Source: Micromonospora sp. HM5-17 | GTDB taxonomy: Bacteria; Actinomycetota; Actinomycetes; Mycobacteriales; Micromonosporaceae | Direction: 5' to 3' | NCBI RefSeq assembly: GCF_003762835.1 | Contig: NZ_RJWA01000006.1 | Coordinates: 1-64,000 of the forward strand | Length of the DNA stretch: 64,000 nt | In this document: positions 46,273-54,302 of the stretch, one piece after another | Numbering within the stretch: position 1 is the first letter of the stretch | Layout: the number at the start of each line of letters is the position of its first letter | Translations under genes and position numbers: made by a program | The notes under the pieces: generated by a model | What the model saw: only the letters and a program-made list of their open reading frames with translations | Told to the model about the DNA's origin: nothing | The model's database searches: none

Positions 46273-46877
46273 AACGAATATTATTCATGAATGGGACTCG
46301 CGTTCAATATCTGACCAACTTCCATATCCGCCGGGAGCCCGGCAGGCGTCGACCGCCAGCCCGGCCGGGCGGGCCCGAAACCCGCGATACGCCGCCCGCC
46401 CGGCCGGACGCCGGCACCGGGCCGCCGACCGGCGGAGAGGGGCGGATCGACCGCGCCAGGACGAATACCGACCGCGCCGACCGCGGCAGGTCGTACGGTC
46501 CGCGCCGTCCACGTCGGTCGGGGTACGCGGCGGTGCGGCCGGCGGACCGCGGGCGCGGCAGCGGGGACCGGAGCGTCGGATCCGGGTTGGTGAACAGGCC
46601 CCTTGAGGGCGGGACCGCCCACCGGACGACCGGCAACTTTACATAATGTCAATTATCGACTCGACGGAAGCCCGGCGGACGCCGGAGCGGACTCGTCGCG
46701 CGGGGTGTCCACCCGGGATGCCGAGGTCCGGTCATCCGGGAGTAACGGTGCAGCGAGACGCCACCAGCGCGCGGGCGGGTTCGGGCCCGCGGCGGTCCGG
46801 GCGCCGGCGTGGCGGAGAAGAACGATGGTCACCCGCGTGAAAGGCGCCGCGGCCGGGCCCGGTACGGCGGCGCCGGG
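46273..46877. other. 605-bp non-coding region between recombinase and SDR genes
   Basis: No credible gene on either strand; the open frames here are Arg/Pro-rich products of GC-rich sequence. It starts with an AT-rich stretch (46270-46330) that is likely the recombinase promoter, then GC-rich sequence, then a local AT-rich patch at 46634-46660 holding the dif-like site. Confidence 0.6.
46636..46663 (-). other. dif-like XerCD recombination site
   Basis: Read on the minus strand, an 11-bp arm CGAGTCGATAA, a 6-bp centre TTGACA and an 11-bp arm TTATGTAAAGT. The right arm differs from the E. coli XerD arm (TTATGTTAAAT) at only two positions, and the inner ATAA/TTAT ends and the 6-bp spacing are those of dif. 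The left arm is less conserved, as is usual for XerC arms. It is an AT-rich island in a non-coding gap next to a Xer-like recombinase gene. Confidence 0.6.
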
Positions 46878-47606
46878 TCAGAGGCCGCCGGAGACCCGAA
46901 GCACGGCCCCGGTGGTGTAGGCGGCGGCGGGGCTGAGCAACCAGACGATGGCGGCCGCGACCTCGGCCGGCTGGCCGGCCCGGCCCAGCGGGATCCGCCC
47001 GGCGGCCCGCCGTGCCCGGTCCGGTACGCCGGAGACGGTGTGGATCTCCGTGTCGATGATCCCGGGCGCGACCGCGTTGACCCGGATGCCGCGGGGGCCG
47101 AGTTCCTTGGCGAGGCCGAGGGTGAGCGTGTCGGTGGCGGCCTTGACGGCGGCGTAGTGCACGTACTCGCCGGGACTGCCGAGGGTGGCGGCGGCCGAGG
47201 AGACGTTGACGATCGCACCGCCGGTGGTGAACCGGCGGGCGGCCTGCTGGGCGCAGAGGACGTAGCCGACGAGGTTGACGTCGACGACGTGTCGCAGGTC
47301 GTCGACGGTCAGCTCGGTGAAGGGTCCGATCCGGCTGGTGGTGCCGGCGTTGTTGACCAGGCCGGTGGGTTGTCCCAGGTCGGCGGCGGCGTCGAAGAGG
47401 CGCGCGACCTGGTCGGGGTCGGTGGTGTCGGCACGGACGGCGATGCCGCGCCGGCCGGTGGCGTGGACGTCGCGGAGCACGTCGGCCGCGGCGGCGGCGT
47501 CGCGCCGGTAGCAGAAGACGACGTCGTGTCCGGCGGCGGCGAGCTGGCGTACGGTCGCGGCGCCGATTCCCCGGCTGCCGCCGGTCACCACGGTGAGCGG
47601 GTGCAT
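46878..47606 (-). CDS. Short-chain dehydrogenase/reductase
   Basis: A 242-residue classical SDR, close in pattern to FabG/glucose dehydrogenase-like enzymes. It has the cofactor motif VTGGSRGIGAATV, the NNAGTT structural motif, the catalytic Ser in IVNVSSAAAT and the YAAVK catalytic pair; the PGIIDTEIH segment follows. Arg residues after the first strand (CYRRDA) suggest NADP(H). Substrate unknown. ATG 47606; divergent from the DUF6319-like gene. Confidence 0.93.
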   Translation of the reverse strand: MHPLTVVTGGSRGIGAATVRQLAAAGHDVVFCYRRDAAAAADVLRDVHATGRRGIAVRADTTDPDQVARLFDAAADLGQPTGLVNNAGTTSRIGPFTELTVDDLRHVVDVNLVGYVLCAQQAARRFTTGGAIVNVSSAAATLGSPGEYVHYAAVKAATDTLTLGLAKELGPRGIRVNAVAPGIIDTEIHTVSGVPDRARRAAGRIPLGRAGQPAEVAAAIVWLLSPAAAYTTGAVLRVSGGL

Positions 47607-47775
47607 GCCCCTCCCCTTCGCGCCGCCTCTTCCCTCTGGTGCGGAGATCCTGCCAGGGGCGGGTCGGATCGGCCAGCGGCGATGGTGTGATCTTCGTCGG
47701 TGTGTCCGTCTCGACGTTGTCGGGTGGGACTGGTAGTAAGGCAGGAATCAAACAGGTGTACGGAAGAGGGATCCG

Positions 47776-48492
47776 ATGGCTGCCGCGCGTACCGATGAAC
47801 AGGGGTTGTCAACCGAGGAGTTGGAGCAGATCCGGGACGCGTTGGCGAACGGTCGCCGGCCGAAGGTGGTGTTCACCGAGGCGGCGGGACAGATCGCCGG
47901 TCAACTCGGCCAGGTGGTCGAGCTGACCGATCCGGCGGTGTCCGACGAGTGGGTGGTGGTCCGGTTTGGTCGGGACGAGCTGCCCTTCTCCCCCGCCGAT
48001 CTGGCGGTGGCGCCGAAGGGCGCGGCGGCACGGCGGGCGAAGGCGGAGCCGGAGCCCTCGGTGGAGCCTGTTCCGGAGCCGGAGTTCAAAGTGGTGCGGG
48101 AGCCGGTTCCGGCTCCGCGCGAGGAGGCGAGAGTGACCGCAGTGGAGACTACCCCGGCGAGCGCGGCCGAGGCGGGGCCCAAGCCGGCGAAGCGGGCGGC
48201 AAAGGCAGCCCGGCCGAAGGGGCCGGCGGGGTTGACGGTGACGTTGTCGTACGCGGACGGTGAGTGGACGCTGGCGGCGACGCAGGGGACGAAGGCGCTG
48301 GCGAAGCCGTACGTGATCAAGCCGGCGGAGGCGTTGAAGATGGTGGCGCTGGTCGACGTGCCGGGCGTGCAGGAGGCGGTGGAGCAGATCCTGGAGGCGG
48401 AGCGCCGGGAGGCCGAGCAGCAGGCGGAGCGGTTGCGCGCGGAGTTGGCGGAGGTCGAGGCGCGGCTGGCGGAGCTGCGCGACGCGGGCTGA
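47776..48492 (+). CDS. Conserved actinobacterial protein, DUF6319-like
   Basis: A 238-residue protein with an N-terminal conserved part (LSTEELEQIRDALANGRRPK ... DEWVVVRFGRDELPFSPADL), a Pro/Ala/Glu/Lys-rich flexible middle, and a C-terminal part (GLTVTLSYADGEWTLAATQG) ending in a helix rich in Glu/Arg (AERREAEQQAERLRAELAEV). It resembles what is annotated as DUF6319 in streptomycetes; I am not certain of the family number. No membrane segment. Function unknown. ATG 47776; a hairpin terminator follows at 48556. Confidence 0.7.
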   Translation: MAAARTDEQGLSTEELEQIRDALANGRRPKVVFTEAAGQIAGQLGQVVELTDPAVSDEWVVVRFGRDELPFSPADLAVAPKGAAARRAKAEPEPSVEPVPEPEFKVVREPVPAPREEARVTAVETTPASAAEAGPKPAKRAAKAARPKGPAGLTVTLSYADGEWTLAATQGTKALAKPYVIKPAEALKMVALVDVPGVQEAVEQILEAERREAEQQAERLRAELAEVEARLAELRDAG

Positions 48493-48555
48493 GCCGGTCG
48501 GTGCGGCGCACCGGGCGTGCGGACGCGGTCGGTGCGGTGGGACGTGAGCGATGGT

Positions 48556-48585
48556 CGGGGCCGGGTCGGGTTGGACCCGGCCCCG
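48556..48585. terminator. Terminator between the DUF6319-like gene and cydB
   Basis: A perfect 12-bp stem (CGGGGCCGGGTC with GACCCGGCCCCG) and the 6-base loop GGGTTG. It lies between two convergent genes and is probably bidirectional. Confidence 0.8.
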
Positions 48586-48751
48586 GGTCGTGATGGGGAT
48601 GGGCCCACCGTCGGGCGGCGGCCTCGTCGGGTGACGTGTGCCGGGTGTGGATGGTCGCGGCCGGCGGTGGGCGGCCGGGCCAGGTCGGCCCCCGCGTCCG
48701 CCGGCTCGCGCTGCGGGCAGCCGACCCCACCGCCGGCGGCCGCCGGGTGGT

Positions 48752-49750
48752 TCAGTCCGGCGGGATGTGGGCCACGCTGATCCGCTTGCGGAACACCCAG
48801 TAGGTCCAGCCCTGGTAGAGGAGGACGACCGGGGTGAAGAAGGCGGCCACCCAGGTCATGATCGTGAGGGTGTAGGGGGCGGAGGCGGCGTTGCTGACGG
48901 TGAGGGTGCCGGCGGGGTCGGCGGTGGAGGGCAGCACGGTCGGGAAGAGGGCGGCGAACAGGGTCGCCACGGTGAGCCCGATGGCGGCGGCGGTGCCGGC
49001 GAAGGCCCAGCCCTCCCGGCGTACCCGGGCGGCGGCGATGGCGACGGCGAGCGTGGCCGCGGCGGCGATGGCGAGCCCGACGGCGGCCGGGGTGCGCCGG
49101 ATCGCGAGGGTGCTGGCGAGGAAGGCCACGGTGAGCGCGGCGGTGGCGGCGGCGGTGTGGATGGCGAGCCGGCCGGCGCGGGCCCGGATGTCGCCGGCGG
49201 TCTTGAGGGCGAGGAAGACGGCGCCGTGGGTGATGAAGAGCGCCGTCGTGGTCAGGCCGCCGAGGAGGGCGTACGGGTTGAGCAGGTCCGCGAGTCCGCC
49301 GGTGTAGTCGTGGTCGGCGGCCAGGGGTACGCCGCGGAGGATGTTGGCGAAGACGATTCCCCATCCGACGGCGGGCAGGAGGGAGCCGGCGACGATGGCG
49401 GTGTCCCAGCGGGCCTTCCACGCGGCGTCGGGGCGCTTGTGCCGGTACTCGAACGCGACGCCGCGGAAGATCAGGGCGAGCAGGATCAGCAGCATCGGCA
49501 GGTAGAAGCCGGAGAAGAGACTGGCGTACCAGCCGGGGAAGGCGGCGAAGAGGGCGCCGGCGGCGGTGATGAGCCAGACCTCGTTGCCGTCCCAGACCGG
49601 GCCGATGGTGTTGATCAGGACGCGTCGCTCGCGGTCGTCGCGGCCGAGGACGGGGAGCAGGATGCCGACGCCGAAGTCGAAGCCTTCCAGGATGAAGTAG
49701 CCGGTGAAGAGGACGGCGATGAGCAGGAACCAGAGGGTGGTCAGTTCCAT
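48752..49750 (-). CDS. cydB: Cytochrome bd ubiquinol oxidase subunit II
   Basis: A 332-residue membrane subunit of cytochrome bd oxidase with about eight to nine helices. It begins MELTTLWFLLIAVLFTGYFI and LEGFDFGVGILLPVLGRDD, the family signature, and has IGPVWDGNEVWLITAAGALF. It works with CydA to reduce oxygen with quinol at low oxygen or under nitric oxide/H2S stress. It is the second gene of the cyd operon, 100 bp after cydA. No cydCD assembly genes follow, so they must be elsewhere or be fused at another locus. Confidence 0.95.
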   Translation of the reverse strand: MELTTLWFLLIAVLFTGYFILEGFDFGVGILLPVLGRDDRERRVLINTIGPVWDGNEVWLITAAGALFAAFPGWYASLFSGFYLPMLLILLALIFRGVAFEYRHKRPDAAWKARWDTAIVAGSLLPAVGWGIVFANILRGVPLAADHDYTGGLADLLNPYALLGGLTTTALFITHGAVFLALKTAGDIRARAGRLAIHTAAATAALTVAFLASTLAIRRTPAAVGLAIAAAATLAVAIAAARVRREGWAFAGTAAAIGLTVATLFAALFPTVLPSTADPAGTLTVSNAASAPYTLTIMTWVAAFFTPVVLLYQGWTYWVFRKRISVAHIPPD

Positions 49751-49850
49751 GGTGGGCTCCGTGGGTTGGTGACGGCGTCGGGTCGGTGGTGGTCGTTGCT
49801 GGTGGTGGGTGGCCGGGGCTGGTGCGCCGGGCCGGGTCGGTGGGCGAGGG

Positions 49851-51302
49851 TCAGTAGGCGAAGGCGAGCGGTCGGTCCTCGTCGTCGGCGGTCGGGTCGG
49901 TGCGGGTGGGGGTCGGGTCGAGTCGGGGAAGTCCGGCGCGGGCGTACCGGATGAGGAGCCGGACCTCGACGACGGCGAGGATGGCGTAGACGAGGGTGAA
50001 GGCGGTGAAGGAGGTGAGGACCTCGGTCAGGGAGACGCTGCGGGAGACGCCGTCGCGGGTGAGCATCTCGCCGAAGACGACCCAGGGTTGCCGGCCCATC
50101 TCGGTGAAGATCCAGCCGAAGCAGTTGGCGGCGAGCGGCAGGATGGGCATGATCAGGCCGGCGCGGACGAGCCAACGGGAGTTCGGGGTACGACCACGCC
50201 GGTGGGTCCAGAGGACGAGGGCGGCGATGGCGGCGGCGACCAGGCCGAAGCCGATCATGAAGCGGAAGCTCCAGTAGGTGACCGGGATGATCGGGGTGTA
50301 GCCGCCGGGACCGTACTGGGCGACGTACTGGGCCTGGAGGTCGTTGATGCCCTGGACCTGTCCGTTCGGGTCGCCGGTGCCGAGAAACGAGAGCAGGTAC
50401 GGGATCTTGATGGCGAACAGTTCCCGGCTGCCGTCGAGGCTGCCGACGGTGAGGACGGAGAACGCGGCGGGCTGTTCGGTCTGGTAGAGGGCTTCGGCGG
50501 CGGCCATCTTCATCGGCTGCACCTGAGTCATGATCTTGCCTTGGAAGTCACCGCTGATCACGACGGCGACGGCGGCGGCGAGGGCGACCCAGGATCCGAA
50601 GCGGGCGGCGTACCGGAAGGCCGCGCGGTCGTCGGCGGCCCGGGCGGCGGCCTCGGGGTCGGCGTGGTCGGGGGTCGGTCGGTGGAGGTGCCAGAGCGCG
50701 ATGGCGACGATCAGGGCACCGGCGACGAGGAGGCAGCCGGCGATGGTGTGGGGGAAGGTGGCGAGGGTGACCTTGTTGGTGAGGACGGCGACGATGTCGG
50801 TGAGTTCGGCGCGGCCGGTGTCGGGGTTGATCCGGTAGCCGACGGGGTTCTGCATCCACGAGTTGGCGGCCAGGATGAAGTAGGCGCTGAGGGTGGAGCC
50901 GAGGGCGGCGGCCCAGATGGCGGCGAGGTGGACGCGTTTCGGCAGCCGGTCCCATCCGAAGATCCACAGGCCGATGAAGGTGGATTCGAGGAAGAAGGCG
51001 AGCAGCGCCTCGAGTGCCAGTGGCGCGCCGAAGACGTCGCCGACGAAGCGGGAGTAGTCACTCCAGTTCATTCCGAACTGGAACTCCTGAACGATGCCGG
51101 TGACCACGCCCATGGCGAAGTTGATCAGAAAGATCTTGCCGTAGAACTTGGTCAGGCGTAGGTATCGGGGGTCGCCGGTGCGGTGCCAGCGGGTCTGGAG
51201 GATGGCGACGAGCAGGGACAGCCCGATGGTGAGGGGCACGAAGAGGAAGTGGTAGACGGTGGTGACCCCGAACTGCCAGCGGGCGACGTCGAGCGCGTCC
51301 AC
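49851..51302 (-). CDS. cydA: Cytochrome bd ubiquinol oxidase subunit I
   Basis: A 483-residue heme-bearing subunit. Heme ligand regions are in VARWQFGVTTVYHFLFVPLT (His), TFPHTIAGCLL (His) and the Met within MGRQPWVV; GWDRLPKRVHLAAIWAAALG and the short Q-loop GDFQGKIMTQVQPMKMAAAE are typical of the short-Q-loop class found in actinobacteria. GTG 51302 is the start, behind the TACTAC operator. Expression is probably controlled there. The oxidase provides a high-affinity oxygen sink, next to formate dehydrogenase as another quinone-linked enzyme in the window. Confidence 0.95.
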   Translation of the reverse strand: MDALDVARWQFGVTTVYHFLFVPLTIGLSLLVAILQTRWHRTGDPRYLRLTKFYGKIFLINFAMGVVTGIVQEFQFGMNWSDYSRFVGDVFGAPLALEALLAFFLESTFIGLWIFGWDRLPKRVHLAAIWAAALGSTLSAYFILAANSWMQNPVGYRINPDTGRAELTDIVAVLTNKVTLATFPHTIAGCLLVAGALIVAIALWHLHRPTPDHADPEAAARAADDRAAFRYAARFGSWVALAAAVAVVISGDFQGKIMTQVQPMKMAAAEALYQTEQPAAFSVLTVGSLDGSRELFAIKIPYLLSFLGTGDPNGQVQGINDLQAQYVAQYGPGGYTPIIPVTYWSFRFMIGFGLVAAAIAALVLWTHRRGRTPNSRWLVRAGLIMPILPLAANCFGWIFTEMGRQPWVVFGEMLTRDGVSRSVSLTEVLTSFTAFTLVYAILAVVEVRLLIRYARAGLPRLDPTPTRTDPTADDEDRPLAFAY

Positions 51303-51320
51303 ACGAACCCCCTAGATCTG

Positions 51321-51356
51321 TACTACGAGACGTAGTAAATACTACTCGTCGTCGTA
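51321..51356. promoter_or_regulatory. TACTAC/GTAGTA operator in the cydA-acyltransferase gap
   Basis: TACTAC (51321-51326), N5, GTAGTA (51332-51337), AA, TACTAC (51340-51345) and a partial GTAG (51353-51356): at least three half-sites in alternating orientation. The first pair is extended to TACTACG-AGA-CGTAGTA. Dyads of this type are typical of BlaI/MecI-family repressors; no Rex-like box (TGTGAN8TCACA) is seen. The 71-bp gap serves both cydA and the divergent acyltransferase. Confidence 0.65.
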
Positions 51357-51373
51357 GGAGGTGGGGTGGAGGG

Positions 51374-52225
51374 ATGCGTCACTCCCCGGCGCGGCGGATT
51401 CCCCGCTCCCCCTGGGCCATCGCGCCGTGCGACGATCGGGCGCTGATGGACACCACCACCACGCCGTGGCGCCCCCCGCGCTTCTGGCTCCTCCTGCAGG
51501 TTCTCGCCCGGGGCGTCGTTGGGCTGGTCGCCCGGCTGCGGGTCACCGGCGACGTACCGGACGGGCTGCGGAACGGGCCGCTGATCCTGGCCGCCAACCA
51601 CGTCAACCCGTTCGACCCGATCGTGCTGACCGCCGCCTGCCGGGTACGCCGGATCGCGCCTCGGATCATGGCCACCGGCGGGGTGTTCCGGGCCCCGGTT
51701 GTCGGCGCCGCCATGCGGGCCAGCGGACACATCCGGGTCGACCGGCGCAGCCCCACCGTCGGTCTGGCCCTGGAACACGCGACGGCGGCCGTCGCGCAGG
51801 GCTCCGTCGTGCTGGTCTACCCGGAGGGGCGGATGGGGCTCGACCCCGGGATGTGGCCCGAGCGGGGCAAGACCGGCACCGCTCGGCTCGCCTTCGCCAG
51901 CGGCGCCACCGTCGTGCCGGTGGCGCAGTGGGGCGCGCACGAGATCCTGCCGTACGCCGCGCCACGCGGAATGATCTCGGCGCTGGGGCGGGCCCTGCTG
52001 CGCCGCCCCGTGGTCCGGGTGCACTTCGGTCCGCCGGTCGACCTGGGCGGCATCGACCCCGCCGGGCCTGGCGCCGCCATCCGGGCCACCGACGCCATCA
52101 TCGACGCGATCACCGCCGCCCTCGCGCCGCTGCGTCCCGACGAACCGGACCGGCCCCGGCACGTCGACCCGACCCGGCCGACCGAGACCCGCCGCCAGCA
52201 CCGGCGCCGCCCCGCCTCCGGCTGA
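51374..52225 (+). CDS. Lysophospholipid/1-acylglycerol-3-phosphate acyltransferase (PlsC-like)
   Basis: A 283-residue acyltransferase of the PlsC family, which attaches a fatty acid to lysophosphatidic acid or a similar acceptor. Motif I is NHVNPFD (NHx4D), motif III is VYPEGRMG. A hydrophobic start (RFWLLLQVLARGVVGLVARL) tethers it to the membrane, and a disordered Arg/Pro-rich tail ends the protein. ATG 51374 is preferred with GGAGG 12 bases upstream; ATG 51446 would drop 24 residues before the membrane segment. It shares the cyd operator region. Confidence 0.88.
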   Translation: MRHSPARRIPRSPWAIAPCDDRALMDTTTTPWRPPRFWLLLQVLARGVVGLVARLRVTGDVPDGLRNGPLILAANHVNPFDPIVLTAACRVRRIAPRIMATGGVFRAPVVGAAMRASGHIRVDRRSPTVGLALEHATAAVAQGSVVLVYPEGRMGLDPGMWPERGKTGTARLAFASGATVVPVAQWGAHEILPYAAPRGMISALGRALLRRPVVRVHFGPPVDLGGIDPAGPGAAIRATDAIIDAITAALAPLRPDEPDRPRHVDPTRPTETRRQHRRRPASG

Positions 52226-52261
52226 TCCCCTCGGGTACGGCGACCGACCGGGCGCCGAGCG

Positions 52262-53606
52262 TCACGGCGGCACCGGCAGCCCGCCACCGGGTGCCCACTC
52301 GACGGTGGTACCGGGCAGGCCGTCCGTCCACCCCTGCACCGCCCGGGCGAGCCCCGCCGCGTCCGGTGGCGTCTGACCGAGCCCGACCGCGTACCGCAGC
52401 AGCCCGGGGCCGGTCTGAAGCGGGTGAGGCCAGGCGTGCCCGTCCGGTACCCCGGCGCGCTCCAGGGCGGTGAGCAGGGCACGGACCCGCCCCCCGTACC
52501 CGGCCGGCCGTCGTGGCGAACGCCTCACCCGGCACCGCCCGGATGGTCAGCACCGCCCACGCGGCGTGCCGGCGGTGCAGCGGCGGCGGGGCCAGCAGCG
52601 CCGGCCACGGGTCGCCGCCGGACGTGGTCGCCGCCTCGACGACCTCCCACGCGGTGTAGAGCTCCTCGGTCAGCAGATCCTGTCCCCCGACGCTGACCTG
52701 GCCGCTGCAGCAGCGGACCGGGGCGGTCGGGGTCAGGATCCGCACCGGCGCGGCCTCGTCGACGTCACCGGCCACACCGGTGCCCGGCACACCCGCGGCC
52801 CCGGTGGTGCCGGTCCCATCCACCGACCGCGGGTCCAGCGCGACCGGCCGGCGCCAGTCCCAGGCCGCCCAGTCGGCGAAGAAGCTTCCGAGCAACGCCA
52901 TCGGTGCCGATCCGCCCCTGGGCGTGGGCGCTGCGGGCCTCGGCCCAGCACCGGTCGGCGGCGTCCCGGTCGAGCCCCGCCAACGCCGACCGCAGGCCGG
53001 CCCGCAGCGGTTCCAGCGGCGCCTCGCCGAGCACGTCGGTCCGGACGTGGTCGCGGCGGACCCACTTCGCGACCCGGTACGGGAACTCGGCGCGGGTGAA
53101 CCCGGCGACGGTCCGGACGACGTACCCCTCCTGGCGGGACAGGTCCAGCCGCAGCCGGCGTAGGGCGCGCGGGTCGAAGGTTCCCCGCCACAGCACCGGC
53201 GGGACCGGAACCCCCAGCCGCCGGGTGAACCGTACGGTGGCGTCCCAGTCCGGGCAGCGGTCGCCAGCCCACACCGAGAACGCGTAGTACCAGCTCTCCA
53301 GATCCGAGCAGGCGATCGAGTGTCGGGCGTGGAGGGGTTCTCCCCGCACACCCGCCAGCCGGCCGGGATCGCGTCGCCGATCCGGCCGTGCAGCGCCTTC
53401 ACCCAGGCGCGGGACGGGTGGTGGCCCGAGTCCGCTGAGCGGGCGTGCAGCCCGTCCCGGTACAGGGTGGTGTTCTCCCCGTCGAGCTTCCCGGTGACCA
53501 CCACAGCGCGGCCCTCCAGCCCGGACAGTCCGGTGATCCGCACGTCGTCCGGCCCCGCGCCGGGCGACCAGGGCAGGTGCGGGGTGCGGGGATAGCGGAT
53601 ACGCAT
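52262..53606 (-). pseudogene. Frameshifted Rnl2-type RNA ligase
   Basis: A disrupted ATP-dependent RNA ligase family gene. The pieces, in order, lie in three reading frames. From ATG 53606: residues with ligase motif I VVTGKLDGENTT in frame A; a shift near 53325-53335 within an AACCCCTCC stretch; then frame B with LESWYYAFSVWAGDRC (motif III), EGYVVRTV (IV) and RVAKWVRRD (V); a shift near 52905; then back in frame A (APMALLGSFFADWAAW ... RRHAAWAVLTIR); a third shift near 52495-52505 in a G-rich run; then frame C (GRVRALLTALERAG ... PGLLRYAVGLGQTPPDAA) to the stop 52262. All core motifs survive, so decay is recent, or the sequence has errors in homopolymer runs. Confidence 0.8.
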
Positions 53607-53750
53607 GGTCCGTTCGGGAAGCGGGCGACGAGGCGGCGATCGACGACGGTACGCAGCACACCCGTGCCGGGCCAGCCAATTTCCCGTGCCCCTCGACCAG
53701 CGGTGCGGGGCGACCGCGTGCCCGTACCCGGCGGTGGGGCGCACCGCCGG

Positions 53751-54284
53751 TCACTCCGCGCGGCGTCGCTGCCGCAGGTAGGCCAGGACCGCCTCCCGGG
53801 TGGTACGGACCCCGAGCGCCTGGCGGGCCTGGGCGATGCGGCGGTTGGCGGTCCGCAGGGACAGGAACTCGGCGGCCGCCGCGGAGGCGATCGTCTCGCC
53901 GTCGGCGAGCCGCTCCAGCAGGGCGCGCTGTTCGGGGACGAGCCGAGCCAGCACCGACTCGGGATCCGGCTCGGGTTCCCGGTCCGGGTCCTGGCGCACC
54001 GGCCCGAGCCGGGCCAGGTCGTCGACCAGGGCCCGGCCGACGTCGCCGGTCGGGTCGACGATCGCCACCACCCCGGCTCCCCGGGCCGCGGCGAGCACCG
54101 CCAGCCGCACCGTCTCCGCGTCCGGTACCCGGCCGAACAGGACGAGCCGGGCGTCCATCAGGTCCCAGCCGGGCTCGGTGACGGCGAACCCCTCCCGGGT
54201 TCGCCACCCGGCGCGAGCCAGTCGGCGCAGCACGGCGGCCGCGTCCGTCATGGACGGCAGGACGTAGCGGGGCGGGTCACTCAT
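53751..54284 (-). CDS. LuxR-type HTH protein
   Basis: A 177-residue protein with a C-terminal LuxR-like helix-turn-helix (LERLADGETIASAAAAEFLS then LRTANRRIAQARQALGVRTT). The N-terminal 100 residues have a mixed alpha/beta look (WDLMDARLVLFGRVPDAETV ... VVAIVDPTGDVG) but the receiver-type phospho-site is not clear. ATG 54284 has GGAGGT seven bases upstream. It follows the large LAL regulator by 18 bp in the same direction and is probably co-transcribed with it. Confidence 0.82.
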   Translation of the reverse strand: MSDPPRYVLPSMTDAAAVLRRLARAGWRTREGFAVTEPGWDLMDARLVLFGRVPDAETVRLAVLAAARGAGVVAIVDPTGDVGRALVDDLARLGPVRQDPDREPEPDPESVLARLVPEQRALLERLADGETIASAAAAEFLSLRTANRRIAQARQALGVRTTREAVLAYLRQRRRAE

Positions 54285-54302
54285 GGCGGCACCTCCGGTC
54301 GG

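Noticed and set aside
46264-46291. A second dif-like sequence (GCATAA, CGAATA, TTATTCATGAA) overlapping the recombinase start codon
   Set aside because: Its right arm matches the XerD arm only in TTAT plus one further base, and the stretch is better explained as the AT-rich promoter and start region of the gene.
46281-46652. Overlapping open frames in the recombinase-SDR gap
   Set aside because: They have no ribosome binding sites, are Arg/Pro-rich on both strands, and have the composition of chance GC-rich frames.
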